Of a stretch of 64,000 nt of DNA, positions 7,850 through 16,122 are shown in pieces. The DNA comes from Paenibacillus sp. MSJ-34 (GTDB taxonomy: Bacteria; Bacillota; Bacilli; Paenibacillales; Paenibacillaceae). The notes beneath the pieces were generated by a model, which was not told the origin of the DNA, ran no database searches, and saw nothing but the letters and a program-made list of their open reading frames with translations. The translations under genes and the position numbers were made by a program. The first letter of the stretch is position 1. Every line of letters begins with the position of its first letter. Location of the stretch: positions 1 through 64,000 of the forward strand of contig NZ_JAHLPR010000034.1 of the NCBI RefSeq assembly GCF_018918005.1, read 5' to 3'.

Positions 7850-8317
7850 TTGAACGGATTGTTGTCCCAATATAAACGCATTATCGCCGGCGAAACCGCG
7901 CCTTCTCCCGTGGAGCTTTTATTGGGTATAAGGCCTTTGGACATCGAGGAGGGGCGTTCGGTCTTCGAATTGGAAGCAAGGAACGATCATTCCAATCCAC
8001 AAGGAACGGTTACTGGCGGCGTCACGACAACCCTTGCCGACATGGCTATGGGAATGGCGTTCGGAACGACGCTTCAGCCTCATGAAACATTCACGACCAT
8101 TGAATTGAAAATCAATTTCTTGAAACCGGTTTGGCAGGGAAAAATCAAGGCTGAAGCAGTAGTGAAAAAACGCGGCAAAACGATCGGGTTGGTGGAATGC
8201 AGCCTGTTCGATGAGATAGGAAGTCTTGTTGCTTTTTCCACAAGTACGTGCATGGTACTTGAAGGTCAAAAGGCCAATGGCAGGTCGCAGCATATTGCAA
8301 ATGAGGGAAATCGATAA
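7850..8317 (+). CDS. PaaI-type hotdog thioesterase
   Basis: A 155-residue protein from TTG 7850, with GGAAGGAGA upstream. The single hotdog domain has the PaaI/4HBT core: NPQGTVTGGVTTTLADMAMG (the G-x-V helix lining the acyl-CoA pocket), then the TIELKINFLKPVWQGKIKAEA strand. The family hydrolyses acyl- or aryl-CoA thioesters as homotetramers. It is monocistronic between convergent and divergent neighbours. Substrate not determinable. Confidence 0.82.
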   Translation: MNGLLSQYKRIIAGETAPSPVELLLGIRPLDIEEGRSVFELEARNDHSNPQGTVTGGVTTTLADMAMGMAFGTTLQPHETFTTIELKINFLKPVWQGKIKAEAVVKKRGKTIGLVECSLFDEIGSLVAFSTSTCMVLEGQKANGRSQHIANEGNR

Positions 8318-8353
8318 GATGCAAAAGTCGGAGTTGCATGCAAATTATCGATT

Positions 8354-8860
8354 TCACTTCGTCTCATCAAGATGTGTCGCGTAATACATAAGACCTCGTT
8401 TGAAGTAATGAAGTTTCTCGTCGGTCGTTGTCTCCATCAAATTGACCAGGACGATTTCCATCGCTTCCTTGTAGCTCTGGGTATTATACAGGGCCATCGC
8501 GAGTAATACCTGAAGAGCCCGGTTGTCGGGAAACTCCGTCACACCCCGGCGCAATGTTTCTTCCGCTTGCCGGTAGTATCCCAAATAACGATATGTGCTT
8601 CCTAGACCAAGCAAGCATCGTTCAAGATCCGGTCCGGAGAGCCCTAATTCAAGGGCTCGTTCGTAGTAAGGAATAGCCTCTGCTCCCAATCCCGAATTGT
8701 CATGAGCCACTCCCAACTGGAAACTAATCTCCGCGTCATCCGGGTAAGCGGCGGCCAAATCGGTCAGCAGCGCTCTAGCTTCCTTCAGAATGTCTTGGTC
8801 TTGCTTCGCTCTTCCTTCCTCGCGCAGTTGAATCGCTTCAGCTAAACGATCTCGCCTCAT
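8354..8860 (-). CDS. Tetratricopeptide-repeat protein
   Basis: A 168-residue protein with about three TPR motifs between residues 20 and 130 (AEISFQLGVAHDNSGLGAEAIPYYERAL, GLGSTYRYLGYYRQAEETLRRG, LLAMALYNTQSYKEAMEIV). TPRs are protein-interaction scaffolds. No signal peptide. Its start overlaps the end of the upstream acetyltransferase gene by 23 nt, so the two are translationally linked. Confidence 0.8.
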   Translation of the reverse strand: MRRDRLAEAIQLREEGRAKQDQDILKEARALLTDLAAAYPDDAEISFQLGVAHDNSGLGAEAIPYYERALELGLSGPDLERCLLGLGSTYRYLGYYRQAEETLRRGVTEFPDNRALQVLLAMALYNTQSYKEAMEIVLVNLMETTTDEKLHYFKRGLMYYATHLDETK

Positions 8861-9437
8861 TGTTCTTCAAATCCTTCCATTCGACTTTCAAAATACTATA
8901 GATCTCCAAATCGACGATACCTTTGCCTGACCAAAGCGTAGCTTGTCTTAACGTTCCTTCATACACGAAGCCATTCTTTAACAATACTTTCTTGGAAATT
9001 TCATTCGGAGGCATGACTTCAGCCTGAATTCTGTTGACGTTGACATCCGTAAACAGAAAATCGAGCAATCGATGTACCGCTTCGGTCGCGATCCCTTTCC
9101 CCCACTGCGACTCCGACAAAAAGTAGCCGATCGTCGCCATGTTTACCTTTTGATTCAAGTCGAAAGCTTCAATGATACCAAGCAGGCGATCGGGTTCCGA
9201 ATGGCCGAAGATTCCCCACTTGACTCTCGACTTTTTATGATAGTCTCTCTCAAAATGGCCGATCATATTTTTTACCGTCTCTTTATTATGTTTAGGGATA
9301 ATACCGCAGTATTCAAATACTTTATCATTGTTATAGATTTCAAAAACGTCGTCAAAATGGTACTCTTCAATTTTCTTAAGCGTTAAACCGTCTGACTTCA
9401 AGATAGGGAATTGTCCAAAAATGGCCTCCAAGTTCAT
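8838..9437 (-). CDS. GNAT N-acetyltransferase, RimJ-like
   Basis: A 199-residue protein with GGTGAAGGA before ATG 9437. The GNAT fold is clear: ATIGYFLSESQWGKGIATEAV is the acetyl-CoA-binding strand-loop-helix (Q/RxxGxG/A form), and NEISKKVLLKNGFVYEGTLRQA is the closing region typical of RimJ/RimL ribosomal-protein or small-molecule acetyltransferases. Overlaps the TPR gene downstream. Confidence 0.83.
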   Translation of the reverse strand: MNLEAIFGQFPILKSDGLTLKKIEEYHFDDVFEIYNNDKVFEYCGIIPKHNKETVKNMIGHFERDYHKKSRVKWGIFGHSEPDRLLGIIEAFDLNQKVNMATIGYFLSESQWGKGIATEAVHRLLDFLFTDVNVNRIQAEVMPPNEISKKVLLKNGFVYEGTLRQATLWSGKGIVDLEIYSILKVEWKDLKNNEARSFS

Positions 9438-9507
9438 TCCTTCACCGCTCCAGTTCCTATTTTTTATTGAAAAAATAGTGCAAGTTCTTGCCGTTGGATA
9501 TTATTTT

Positions 9508-10425
9508 TCATGCTCTCTTCTTGATCGGCACGTATAGATCGACCTTGCATTTTCCTTCCGGATCCGAAGCGGGATCGTTCATGCAAAATTCGAGGCACGG
9601 CCTGTCGTCGGCCTCATATTCGCTATTCGGCAGCCATAGGCCGAATACGTTTTGATAAGCGAGAACCAATTTATCAATGGTGTCGTAGTACGAGTACAGA
9701 GCATACATGCCGCCGGATAAGGTTTGGAATTGCACATGCGTTGCATGCTTATGTTTTTCAAATCCGCTTGGCAACGTAACGCAAGCATCGTAACGGCAAG
9801 CGTATTCGTCGACGAGATTCCCATCGTCCAACGATATGCCAATAAAAAACTGATTATGCGGAGTAAGTCCTTGTCGACTTGCCCATTCTCCTAACTTGTC
9901 CCACGCAACGCGAGTGTCCATGTAGCTCCCCACATGTCTAACATACGCCACTTCATATTCCGGAAGATCCGTGATTGTGATCATCTTTCCCCAAGCCCTC
10001 CTCAAAAGATCATTTTTCCCGTTTTTATTGTAATCGTGAAGAGGAACGAACTCTTCTGGCTTATTGCTAATATATGACGAGAAATTGCTATTTTGTCTTA
10101 TGCTGTTTCTAAGCTCGCTTGGGGTTTTGCCATAATGTTTCTTGAAGAGTGCGTTGAAGGTCGACACGGATTCAAACCCGCATAGATGCAATATGTCCAG
10201 AACGCTCTTGTCGGTTTCAGCCAAATATCGAACAGCCCTTTGCAAACGCACTCGATTTACGAATGCTGCCGGAGTGACGCCAACAAGGGATGTAAATATT
10301 CTTGAAAAATGGTACTTTGAAAAATTCGAAACGCCGGCCAATATATCGAGGTTGAGTTTTTGATCGCTATGTTCCTCTATATATTTCATTACTTTATCAA
10401 TTCTGCCTTGATAGTCATTATTCAT
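9508..10425 (-). CDS. AraC-family regulator with GyrI-like effector domain
   Basis: A 305-residue protein from ATG 10425, with GGGAG upstream. Residues 1-105 form a double AraC HTH (LDILAGVSNFSKYHFSRIF, VLDILHLCGFESVSTFNALFKKHYGKTPSELR). Residues 145-305 form a GyrI/SOUL-like ligand domain (ITDLPEYEVAYVRHVGSY, GGMYALYSYYDTIDKLVLAYQ, DLYVPIKK). Proteins of this layout (Rob/MarA-like) respond to hydrophobic or toxic molecules. Targets unknown. Confidence 0.85.
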   Translation of the reverse strand: MNNDYQGRIDKVMKYIEEHSDQKLNLDILAGVSNFSKYHFSRIFTSLVGVTPAAFVNRVRLQRAVRYLAETDKSVLDILHLCGFESVSTFNALFKKHYGKTPSELRNSIRQNSNFSSYISNKPEEFVPLHDYNKNGKNDLLRRAWGKMITITDLPEYEVAYVRHVGSYMDTRVAWDKLGEWASRQGLTPHNQFFIGISLDDGNLVDEYACRYDACVTLPSGFEKHKHATHVQFQTLSGGMYALYSYYDTIDKLVLAYQNVFGLWLPNSEYEADDRPCLEFCMNDPASDPEGKCKVDLYVPIKKRA

Positions 10426-10506
10426 TTTGCCCAAACTCCCAATTGCCAATGGTATTAGAATACCCAAATTATACTCCGCAAATGGAAAAGATGGATAGCC
10501 TTTTGG

Positions 10507-10752
10507 TCATTTCAAGCACATCGCCTTTATTTTCAACGCTAAACGAACAGCAACTAGTCTTACTTTCTTCTTTTGTTCTTCGTCAGTATCGCTAAAAAAA
10601 GCGGGATCATGGGCCAGTTCTAATAATGCCTCACGAGTTGCTTGAACGGAGAGTTGTTCATTTTGAATGAGATAATAGCAAATCTGATAGCAATACGCTT
10701 CATGTTGTCTTAATATCGCCACTTTGGTTTGTATGTCCATGTATACACTCAT
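10507..10752 (-). CDS. Small unknown protein divergent from blaI
   Basis: An 81-residue product from ATG 10752, or 77 from the ATG at 10740 (MDIQTKVAILRQHEAYCYQI). Helical, with a conserved-looking C-terminal KKKVRLVAVRLALKIK. It shares the short region 10753-10946 with the BlaI gene, and one BlaI dyad lies in its apparent promoter (TTGAAT-16-TACTAT on the minus strand). It is therefore probably in the BlaI regulon. Family not recognised. Confidence 0.6.
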   Translation of the reverse strand: MSVYMDIQTKVAILRQHEAYCYQICYYLIQNEQLSVQATREALLELAHDPAFFSDTDEEQKKKVRLVAVRLALKIKAMCLK

Positions 10753-10784
10753 CCTTATGCAATGTTCTGCAGTTCCATCTTCAG

Positions 10785-10900
10785 TTACTACGTTCTGTAG
10801 TAAATTAATAGTACTACATTTTGTAGAAAATTCAAGGTGAACTTCTCTTGACAATCTACTACGAATTGTAGTAAATTCGTATTACTACGGACCGTAGTAA
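10785..10900. promoter_or_regulatory. Four BlaI/MecI-type operators with two divergent promoters
   Basis: Four dyads of the TACTAC...GTAGTA class occur at 10785-10803, 10812-10828, 10857-10873 and 10882-10900; the last is a perfect 19-bp palindrome. The blaI promoter is TTGACA at 10848-10853 with a -10 near 10872, so the third dyad lies in its spacer. The divergent promoter (TTGAAT, TACTAT on the minus strand) has the second dyad in its spacer. GTAGTA dyads are the known target of BlaI, MecI and CopY-family repressors. Autorepression is expected. Confidence 0.85.
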
Positions 10901-10946
10901 TGAAATCGTTATGGACGCATAACGAGAATTAAAGAGGTGTACACCC

Positions 10947-11321
10947 ATGGAAAAAATGCAAAAATTGTCTGACACTGAAATGGAATTGATGGAGGTGATT
11001 TGGGAATGTGACCCGCCTGTCACATCGACCGAATTGTTGCAAATTTTCGCTCAGCGGGGTAAGGAGTGGAAGGCACAAACGATTTCCACCTTCCTATCGC
11101 GGTTGGTGGACAAAGGGGCGCTAGAAACCACGAAGCATGGCCGAACGAACAAGTATGTTCCCCTCATATCGCCGAAAGATTACAAACTGGCGGAAACGCA
11201 ACATGTACTGGACGGGTTATACCAAGGATCGGTTAAAAACTTAATCGCTGCTTTGTATGACGGCGACAAGCTTTCGGATGAAGACATTGCAGAGCTGAAG
11301 CAATGGTTTTCGGAGAAGTAA
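10947..11321 (+). CDS. BlaI/MecI-family transcriptional repressor
   Basis: A 124-residue winged-helix repressor (LSDTEMELMEVIWECDPPVTSTELL, then the recognition helix WKAQTISTFLSRLVDKGALETTKHGR), the usual length for BlaI. Dimers bind GTAGTA dyads and are cleaved after a signal from the BlaR1 partner. Preceded by AAAGAGGTG. The blaR1-type gene follows, its ATG 15 nt downstream. Controls itself and probably the divergent small gene. No beta-lactamase gene is present, so the regulated function is open. Confidence 0.92.
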   Translation: MEKMQKLSDTEMELMEVIWECDPPVTSTELLQIFAQRGKEWKAQTISTFLSRLVDKGALETTKHGRTNKYVPLISPKDYKLAETQHVLDGLYQGSVKNLIAALYDGDKLSDEDIAELKQWFSEK

Positions 11322-11335
11322 GCGAGGTGCAGTCT

Positions 11336-12784
11336 ATGAGTAAACTTCTGGAACTGCTCGTCTCCCTTTCCGTTGCGGGAAGTACCGTTTTGATCTGCAT
11401 TCTCCTGTTGCGGCTCGTTTCTCCAGACGTTTTCTCTGCGAAATGGCGATATGCGATGGGAAAAATGGCAGTAGGATTTTATCTTTTACCTGTAGCCTTT
11501 GTTACGAACCGGCTTGTGCAACTCTTCATTCCGAAGCAAACGACAACCCTTCCTATAGCCGGTCTGCCTTCGAGCGTGCAACAAGCACAGCCCGGCCTAC
11601 CCAATGGGTTCATACCAGAACTGAATCTTTCTGCCGATGCAGCTTTCGTCTTTCTGAGTATTTGGGGTACAGGAGCTTTGGTTTTTGCCATATGGCAAGT
11701 ATATTGTTATCGCAGGTTTATAAAAAACTTACAGCAAACCCGTTCGTCCGTGCCGGAGAACAGCGAAGCTGCCAAACAGCTGAAACTGATGAAGCAAGCT
11801 CTTGGCATGCCAAGCAACGTCCGACTTGCTTACAGCTCTGCTGTTCGAAGTCCCGTTCTTGTGGGCTTATGGAAACCTACGATTTATCTCCCTATGGAGA
11901 ATATCGCGAATGTGGACATGGGCATGGTGATCCATCATGAATTGATTCACTTGAAACGGAAAGACTTATGGATCAAGGCGATTGCATTGGCAGCAAGCAG
12001 CCTGCATTGGTTTAATCCCTTCGTTCACCTTCTCCGGAAAGACATTCATACATGGAGCGAGCTATCCTGTGACGAAGAAGTCGTGAAGGAAATGTCTTAC
12101 ACCGAGCGAAAACGGTATGGTGAAACGATCCTGAACGTGATGATAGGTTCAAGGGGCATGCCCATTCGATTTTGCGCCTCCTTATCCGGCGACGGCAAAC
12201 AATTGAAAAGGAGATTAACGAACATGCTTAATGTGAAAAAACTGAAAAAACATACGATGATTATGACCGCAGCGGCAGTCATTGCTATTGGAGCAATCGG
12301 TACATCGACAGCCGCCTGGGCGGCTAGTATGACACCCAATATCAATACCAATACGAATCAAACTATTGAAGGCGCAGGTGACTCTATACTATATGAGGGC
12401 GTACAACTCTTGAGATATAGCGCTCTAACGCCTGATGAACAAAAATTCGTAACCGAAGAGGGTCTAGGGGGCGTATATGTTCTTGAAGGTTACGAACACC
12501 CTGTACCTTTTGACGAATTGACGCCCGCTGAACAAAAACAGGTCACTAAAGAGGAGGGGTATTATTCGCCTGAGAGCATCGCTAGAGTAAAAGAATCGAC
12601 TGAGAAGTACCCTCCTGGAACATCAGTTACAATTACACATCAAGAAGACAAGTCGATTCCTCCCGGAACTTCAATAACAGTAAGGAAATTGACTTCCGAA
12701 GAAATTAAAGAACTTGAAAAATTGCGATCTGAAAAGAATACGGAAAAAATACGGGCTTTCTACGAACAGATACACAAAAAATGA
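11336..12784 (+). CDS. BlaR1-type M56 membrane metalloprotease
   Basis: A 482-residue protein from ATG 11336. N-terminal membrane segments (about 5-28 and 40-60, another near 105-125) flank a cytosolic zinc protease: HHELIH at about 200 with the third ligand in ELSCDEE. A further membrane segment is near 315. BlaR1 and MecR1 end in a penicillin-binding sensor domain; this protein instead ends in about 150 extracellular residues with repeated LTP(D/A)EQK and PPGTS(V/I)T motifs and no SxxK sensor. The signal is therefore probably not a beta-lactam bound in the usual way. Confidence 0.88.
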   Translation: MSKLLELLVSLSVAGSTVLICILLLRLVSPDVFSAKWRYAMGKMAVGFYLLPVAFVTNRLVQLFIPKQTTTLPIAGLPSSVQQAQPGLPNGFIPELNLSADAAFVFLSIWGTGALVFAIWQVYCYRRFIKNLQQTRSSVPENSEAAKQLKLMKQALGMPSNVRLAYSSAVRSPVLVGLWKPTIYLPMENIANVDMGMVIHHELIHLKRKDLWIKAIALAASSLHWFNPFVHLLRKDIHTWSELSCDEEVVKEMSYTERKRYGETILNVMIGSRGMPIRFCASLSGDGKQLKRRLTNMLNVKKLKKHTMIMTAAAVIAIGAIGTSTAAWAASMTPNINTNTNQTIEGAGDSILYEGVQLLRYSALTPDEQKFVTEEGLGGVYVLEGYEHPVPFDELTPAEQKQVTKEEGYYSPESIARVKESTEKYPPGTSVTITHQEDKSIPPGTSITVRKLTSEEIKELEKLRSEKNTEKIRAFYEQIHKK

Positions 12785-12801
12785 AAATGAATCTATAAAA
12801 C

Positions 12802-12841
12802 ATGAAAAAGCATTGCCCAACAGGCAGTGCTCTTTTCATGT
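12802..12841 (+). terminator. Terminator after the BlaI/BlaR1 operon
   Basis: CATGAAAAAGCATTGCC and GGCAGTGCTCTTTTCATG pair with one bulge around a CAACA loop, with a short T run inside the 3' arm. Located 18 nt after the stop of the M56 protease gene. Confidence 0.6.
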
Positions 12842-12844
12842 AGA

Positions 12845-13080
12845 ATTCAATTTGGAAACTGACAATCCTTATTGGGCTCCAAATGATGACGTTCCCATCC
12901 TAACGAAAGTGCGTATCGTTATTCATTGGAAATCGGCCGTTTTATCGCCTTTTTCCCTTCATTAGCGTGTTATAGTTTCGTTACACCCGGCAACAAGATG
13001 ATTTACAGGCGATTAGCGTGTCTAGGTTTGGTTAGCCCACCCGGCGGGGGAGTCAGCCGCTCGCGGCATGCTGAAATTGA
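12845..13080 (-). repeat. Dispersed centre-symmetric intergenic element, copy 2
   Basis: The reverse complement matches 2108-2406 and 52575-52885 closely (shared AACGAAACT, ACACGCTAAT, TTCCAATGAATAACGATACG). Half-sites: TAACGAAAG at 12901 with a degraded partner at about 12850, and GTTTCGTTA 12975 with GTTTGGTTA 13026 (51 nt apart). Centre about 12942, where GGAAATCGGCC / GGCGAT...TTCC form an imperfect hairpin. It lies between the convergent protease and SLH genes; the outer end toward 12850 has lost its TAACG. Confidence 0.8.
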
Positions 13081-13126
13081 CGCTTTTTAGTTTCTTGCAA
13101 TCTGAACACCAATATTCCGGTATACC

Positions 13127-15211
13127 CTAATTTTTCAACTCGAGCATCCGCACGATGGCCGACACGGCTTCCGCTCTGGTCGACTTAACCTGCGGCGCAA
13201 ACCGGTTATCGCGCCAGAAATCGAGGATGCCGTTTTGCTTTGCCGCAGTTGCGGCGTCTTTCGCCCAGGCAGGGATGGCTTCCTCGTCGGCAAAGCCGGT
13301 TTGCGACTCTCCGTCGGCAGGCAAGCCTGACGCTCTGGCAACCATGACGATCATTTCCGCATGGCTGATGTTGGCCGACGGCCGGAAAGTACCGTCCGGA
13401 TAACCGTTGATAATGCCGAGTTGTACGGCCTGCGAGACCGCCTTAACCGCCCAATCCCCGATCTTGTCCTGGTCAGCAAAGGCGAGCTTGGCGCCTTCCG
13501 CCGCCGGTTTCATCCATTTCATCAGCAGGACCGCAAACTCGGCGCGGGTCACGTTGCCATCCGGCCGGAATGTTCCGTCCGGATAACCGTTCGCGATCTC
13601 TAGCTCGGCGGCTGCTATAATGTTCGTCTTCGCCCAATGCTCCGCAATATCGGGGAATGGAAGTTCCGGCACGGGAACGGGTACCGGTGCTGGCGTCGGT
13701 GCCGGAGCGGGGGTTAACGGGGGGGCCGGCGCTTGGGCTGGAACGACCGTGACGACGCATTGGGCGGCGAATCCCCCGTCCTCGGCAGTTGCCGTAATGA
13801 CGGCGATGCCCGGCGCGATCCCGCTAACTTTGCCCTCGTTGTCCACCGTAGCCACTGTGCTGTCGCCGCTTCCCCATTTCACCAATTTGTTCGTTGATTG
13901 CTCGGGGCTCACCTTTGCCGTCAACTCTTCGCTGCTTCCCGCTTGCAGGCTAAGCATATTTTTATTTAAGCTGATGCCGCTCGCGGCGACGGTACCCAAC
14001 GCGTGCAAGGAAGAAGAAGAGACCGCATAAAGGGTTCCGTCGTTTCCTATAACAGGGTCTTTAGAGCCGATTGAGTTTGCGCCAAACTCCCATTTCACTT
14101 TCCCGTCGGCATCTACCGCGTATAACATATTATTAGTACCGGCATAAATGGTGCCATCCATTCCTACAGCCGGTTTCGAGCGCATCGTGTCTTTGGTAAG
14201 CATCCTCCATTTCACTGTTCCGTCCGGATTGAAGGCGAGCAACTCCATTTCCGCTCCGACATAAATGGTGCCGTCGGCGCCGATGGTCGGGGAAGAGCGT
14301 GGGTAGGAGTAGTCCGTATAGCTCCATTTCTTCAATCCTTCCGGATGAACGGCATATAATCCTTGTTCCTTTAGCCCTAAAACGCGAGTTGTCAAATAGA
14401 TTGTACCGTCCGGCGCAATTGTCGGCGCATTGAAAATGAGCCCGCCAATAGGAAGTGTCCATTTTTTAGCTCCCGTCGATGTGAATGCATACAGAACCCC
14501 GCTGGTGTCGCCGACATAGATCGTCCCGTCTTTCCCGACTATAGGGGAAGCGGCCAACCCCGCTGTCGCGTTCTCCCACTTTTTCGCTCCGTCCGGCTCA
14601 ATCGCATACATTTTCCTATCGCTGGCTCCGCCGATGTAGATGACCCCATCCGTCCCTACGGCCGGAGCTGAGAACGGATTGTCAAAATAAAGCTTGACTT
14701 CGGGTCCTCCCCTTGTAAATTCCCACTTCTTTTTCCCATCCGGATCGAAGGCATGGACCTCGTTGCTTGCATTTGGATCTGCAGCCGCATAGATCGTACC
14801 GTCAGATCCGACGGCGAGTTTATTCGGCGAAAAATTTAATTCGATTTCCCACTTCAAGGATCCGTCCGGCTTAATCGCGTACAGTTTTCGCTTATCCGTG
14901 CCCACGTAGATCGTTCCGTCCGGACCGACCGCCGGCGCAGTAAATACCATAGCATTAAAACGGTATTCCCATCTGACCGTCGCCTTCGGATTGCCGGGTT
15001 GCTTCGGTTGCTCCGGTTGTACCGGAATTTTAAGGATGGGAACGTTTCGTTTGACGTTCGGATCAATCGTCGCATCCTTTAGATCGAACGGTTCCCCCGC
15101 AGCGACAGAGGATAGGAGCATTGTCGTTACCGAAATAACCATGATGAAAATGAGCGCTCTTGTTTTCCATCCGGTCTTACCAATATTCTTCCGATGTTTG
15201 TCTAATTCCAC
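13127..15211 (-). CDS. Secreted PQQ-type beta-propeller protein with Ig-like and SLH domains
   Basis: About 694 residues from GTG 15211, with AAGGAGGGA upstream (the more distal ATG has no such site). Order: signal peptide (IFIMVISVTTMLLSSVAAGE), an eight-bladed PQQ-like propeller built from repeats ending in VGxDGTIYVGxx (about 75-430), a bacterial Ig-like Big2 domain (LSLQAGSSEELTAKVSPE, about 430-505), a Pro/Ala linker, then three SLH domains (HWAKTNIIAAAELEIANGYPDG and following). SLH domains anchor to pyruvylated cell-wall polysaccharide. It lies downstream of the CUT1 permeases, so it may help bind or sense surface sugar; this is inference. Confidence 0.88.
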   Translation of the reverse strand: MELDKHRKNIGKTGWKTRALIFIMVISVTTMLLSSVAAGEPFDLKDATIDPNVKRNVPILKIPVQPEQPKQPGNPKATVRWEYRFNAMVFTAPAVGPDGTIYVGTDKRKLYAIKPDGSLKWEIELNFSPNKLAVGSDGTIYAAADPNASNEVHAFDPDGKKKWEFTRGGPEVKLYFDNPFSAPAVGTDGVIYIGGASDRKMYAIEPDGAKKWENATAGLAASPIVGKDGTIYVGDTSGVLYAFTSTGAKKWTLPIGGLIFNAPTIAPDGTIYLTTRVLGLKEQGLYAVHPEGLKKWSYTDYSYPRSSPTIGADGTIYVGAEMELLAFNPDGTVKWRMLTKDTMRSKPAVGMDGTIYAGTNNMLYAVDADGKVKWEFGANSIGSKDPVIGNDGTLYAVSSSSLHALGTVAASGISLNKNMLSLQAGSSEELTAKVSPEQSTNKLVKWGSGDSTVATVDNEGKVSGIAPGIAVITATAEDGGFAAQCVVTVVPAQAPAPPLTPAPAPTPAPVPVPVPELPFPDIAEHWAKTNIIAAAELEIANGYPDGTFRPDGNVTRAEFAVLLMKWMKPAAEGAKLAFADQDKIGDWAVKAVSQAVQLGIINGYPDGTFRPSANISHAEMIVMVARASGLPADGESQTGFADEEAIPAWAKDAATAAKQNGILDFWRDNRFAPQVKSTRAEAVSAIVRMLELKN

Positions 15212-15251
15212 GCAAAATCCCTCCTTCATATCGATTCTAAAGGAGGGAGCG

Positions 15252-15269
15252 CTTCGAAAGCGTTTCAAA
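15252..15269 (-). promoter_or_regulatory. Possible catabolite-repression (cre-like) site
   Basis: Minus-strand TTTGAAACGCTTTCGAAG matches the CcpA cre consensus (WTGNAANCGNWNNCA) except for one position in the right arm. It lies in the 72-nt gap between the last permease and the SLH gene, and could also simply be a small hairpin. Low confidence. Confidence 0.25.
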
Positions 15270-15283
15270 CATAATATTCGGTT

Positions 15284-16108
15284 TTACCCTTTCACCGAAC
15301 CTGCCGTCAGCCCTTTAACTAACGACTTATAGGTAAAGAAGCCGATGAGGATCGGGACAAGCACTACCATTGTCCCAGCGGCCGACATCTTGCCCCAGAA
15401 ATAGCCTTGCTGTGTCATAAACTTGCTCATATAAACCGGCAAAGGCGCGGATTGCGTTGCGGTTGCGGTAACGGCGAAGAAAAACTCGTTCCATGTCACA
15501 ATAAACACCAGCAATGCCGAAGAGATGATGCCGTTTTTAATTAAAGGCAGCATAATTTTGAAAAAGGTACCTGACTTCGAACAGCCGTCTATTTTCGCAG
15601 CCTCTATAATTTCACCGGGAATTTCTTTAAAGTAGGTGGTACACATCCATATCATCAAAGGAATGCCCGCTCCTGTATTCAACAAAATTAAAGCCAGCTT
15701 CGTGTCCAACATATTCAATTTCGCGAGCACAATATAGACAGGCGTAATGACAGCGACGGCCGGCAAAAATATGGTCGTAATAAACCAAAAGTAAATGCTG
15801 TTCGCTTTTTTCATCGACGAATAGACTAGCGCGTAAGCGCCCAGCACGCCAAAAATTCCGGACGCTACCACCGTACCAAGCGTAATTTGCACGGAGTTGG
15901 ATAAATGTTTGAAGAATTCGGGAGTGACAACATCCCGATAATTGTCCAATGTCGGTGTAAAGAATAATGATGGAACGGAAACCTGGCTTTCAAATTTGAA
16001 ACTGGACAAAAACATATACAACATCGGGAAAAGCCATAACAAAACTACAACATACGCTATTGTTGTCATCAGATTCTTTTTTGCGCGTCTGCTCAATTTT
16101 TTCACCAC
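15284..16108 (-). CDS. CUT1 carbohydrate ABC transporter permease (MalG type)
   Basis: A 274-residue protein with six transmembrane spans and the EAA loop EIIEAAKIDGCSKSGTFFKIMLPLI at about 175-200. Ends in the typical KSLVKGLTAGSVKG tail of MalG-type permeases. It starts 14 nt after the first permease. No ATPase gene is in this locus; Firmicutes commonly use a shared MsmX-type ATPase. Confidence 0.9.
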   Translation of the reverse strand: MVKKLSRRAKKNLMTTIAYVVVLLWLFPMLYMFLSSFKFESQVSVPSLFFTPTLDNYRDVVTPEFFKHLSNSVQITLGTVVASGIFGVLGAYALVYSSMKKANSIYFWFITTIFLPAVAVITPVYIVLAKLNMLDTKLALILLNTGAGIPLMIWMCTTYFKEIPGEIIEAAKIDGCSKSGTFFKIMLPLIKNGIISSALLVFIVTWNEFFFAVTATATQSAPLPVYMSKFMTQQGYFWGKMSAAGTMVVLVPILIGFFTYKSLVKGLTAGSVKG

Positions 16109-16122
16109 CTAGACTAAGAAGT

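Noticed and set aside
15252-15269. Firm CcpA cre site
   Set aside because: One mismatch in the right arm and position inside a small hairpin; kept only as a low-confidence feature.
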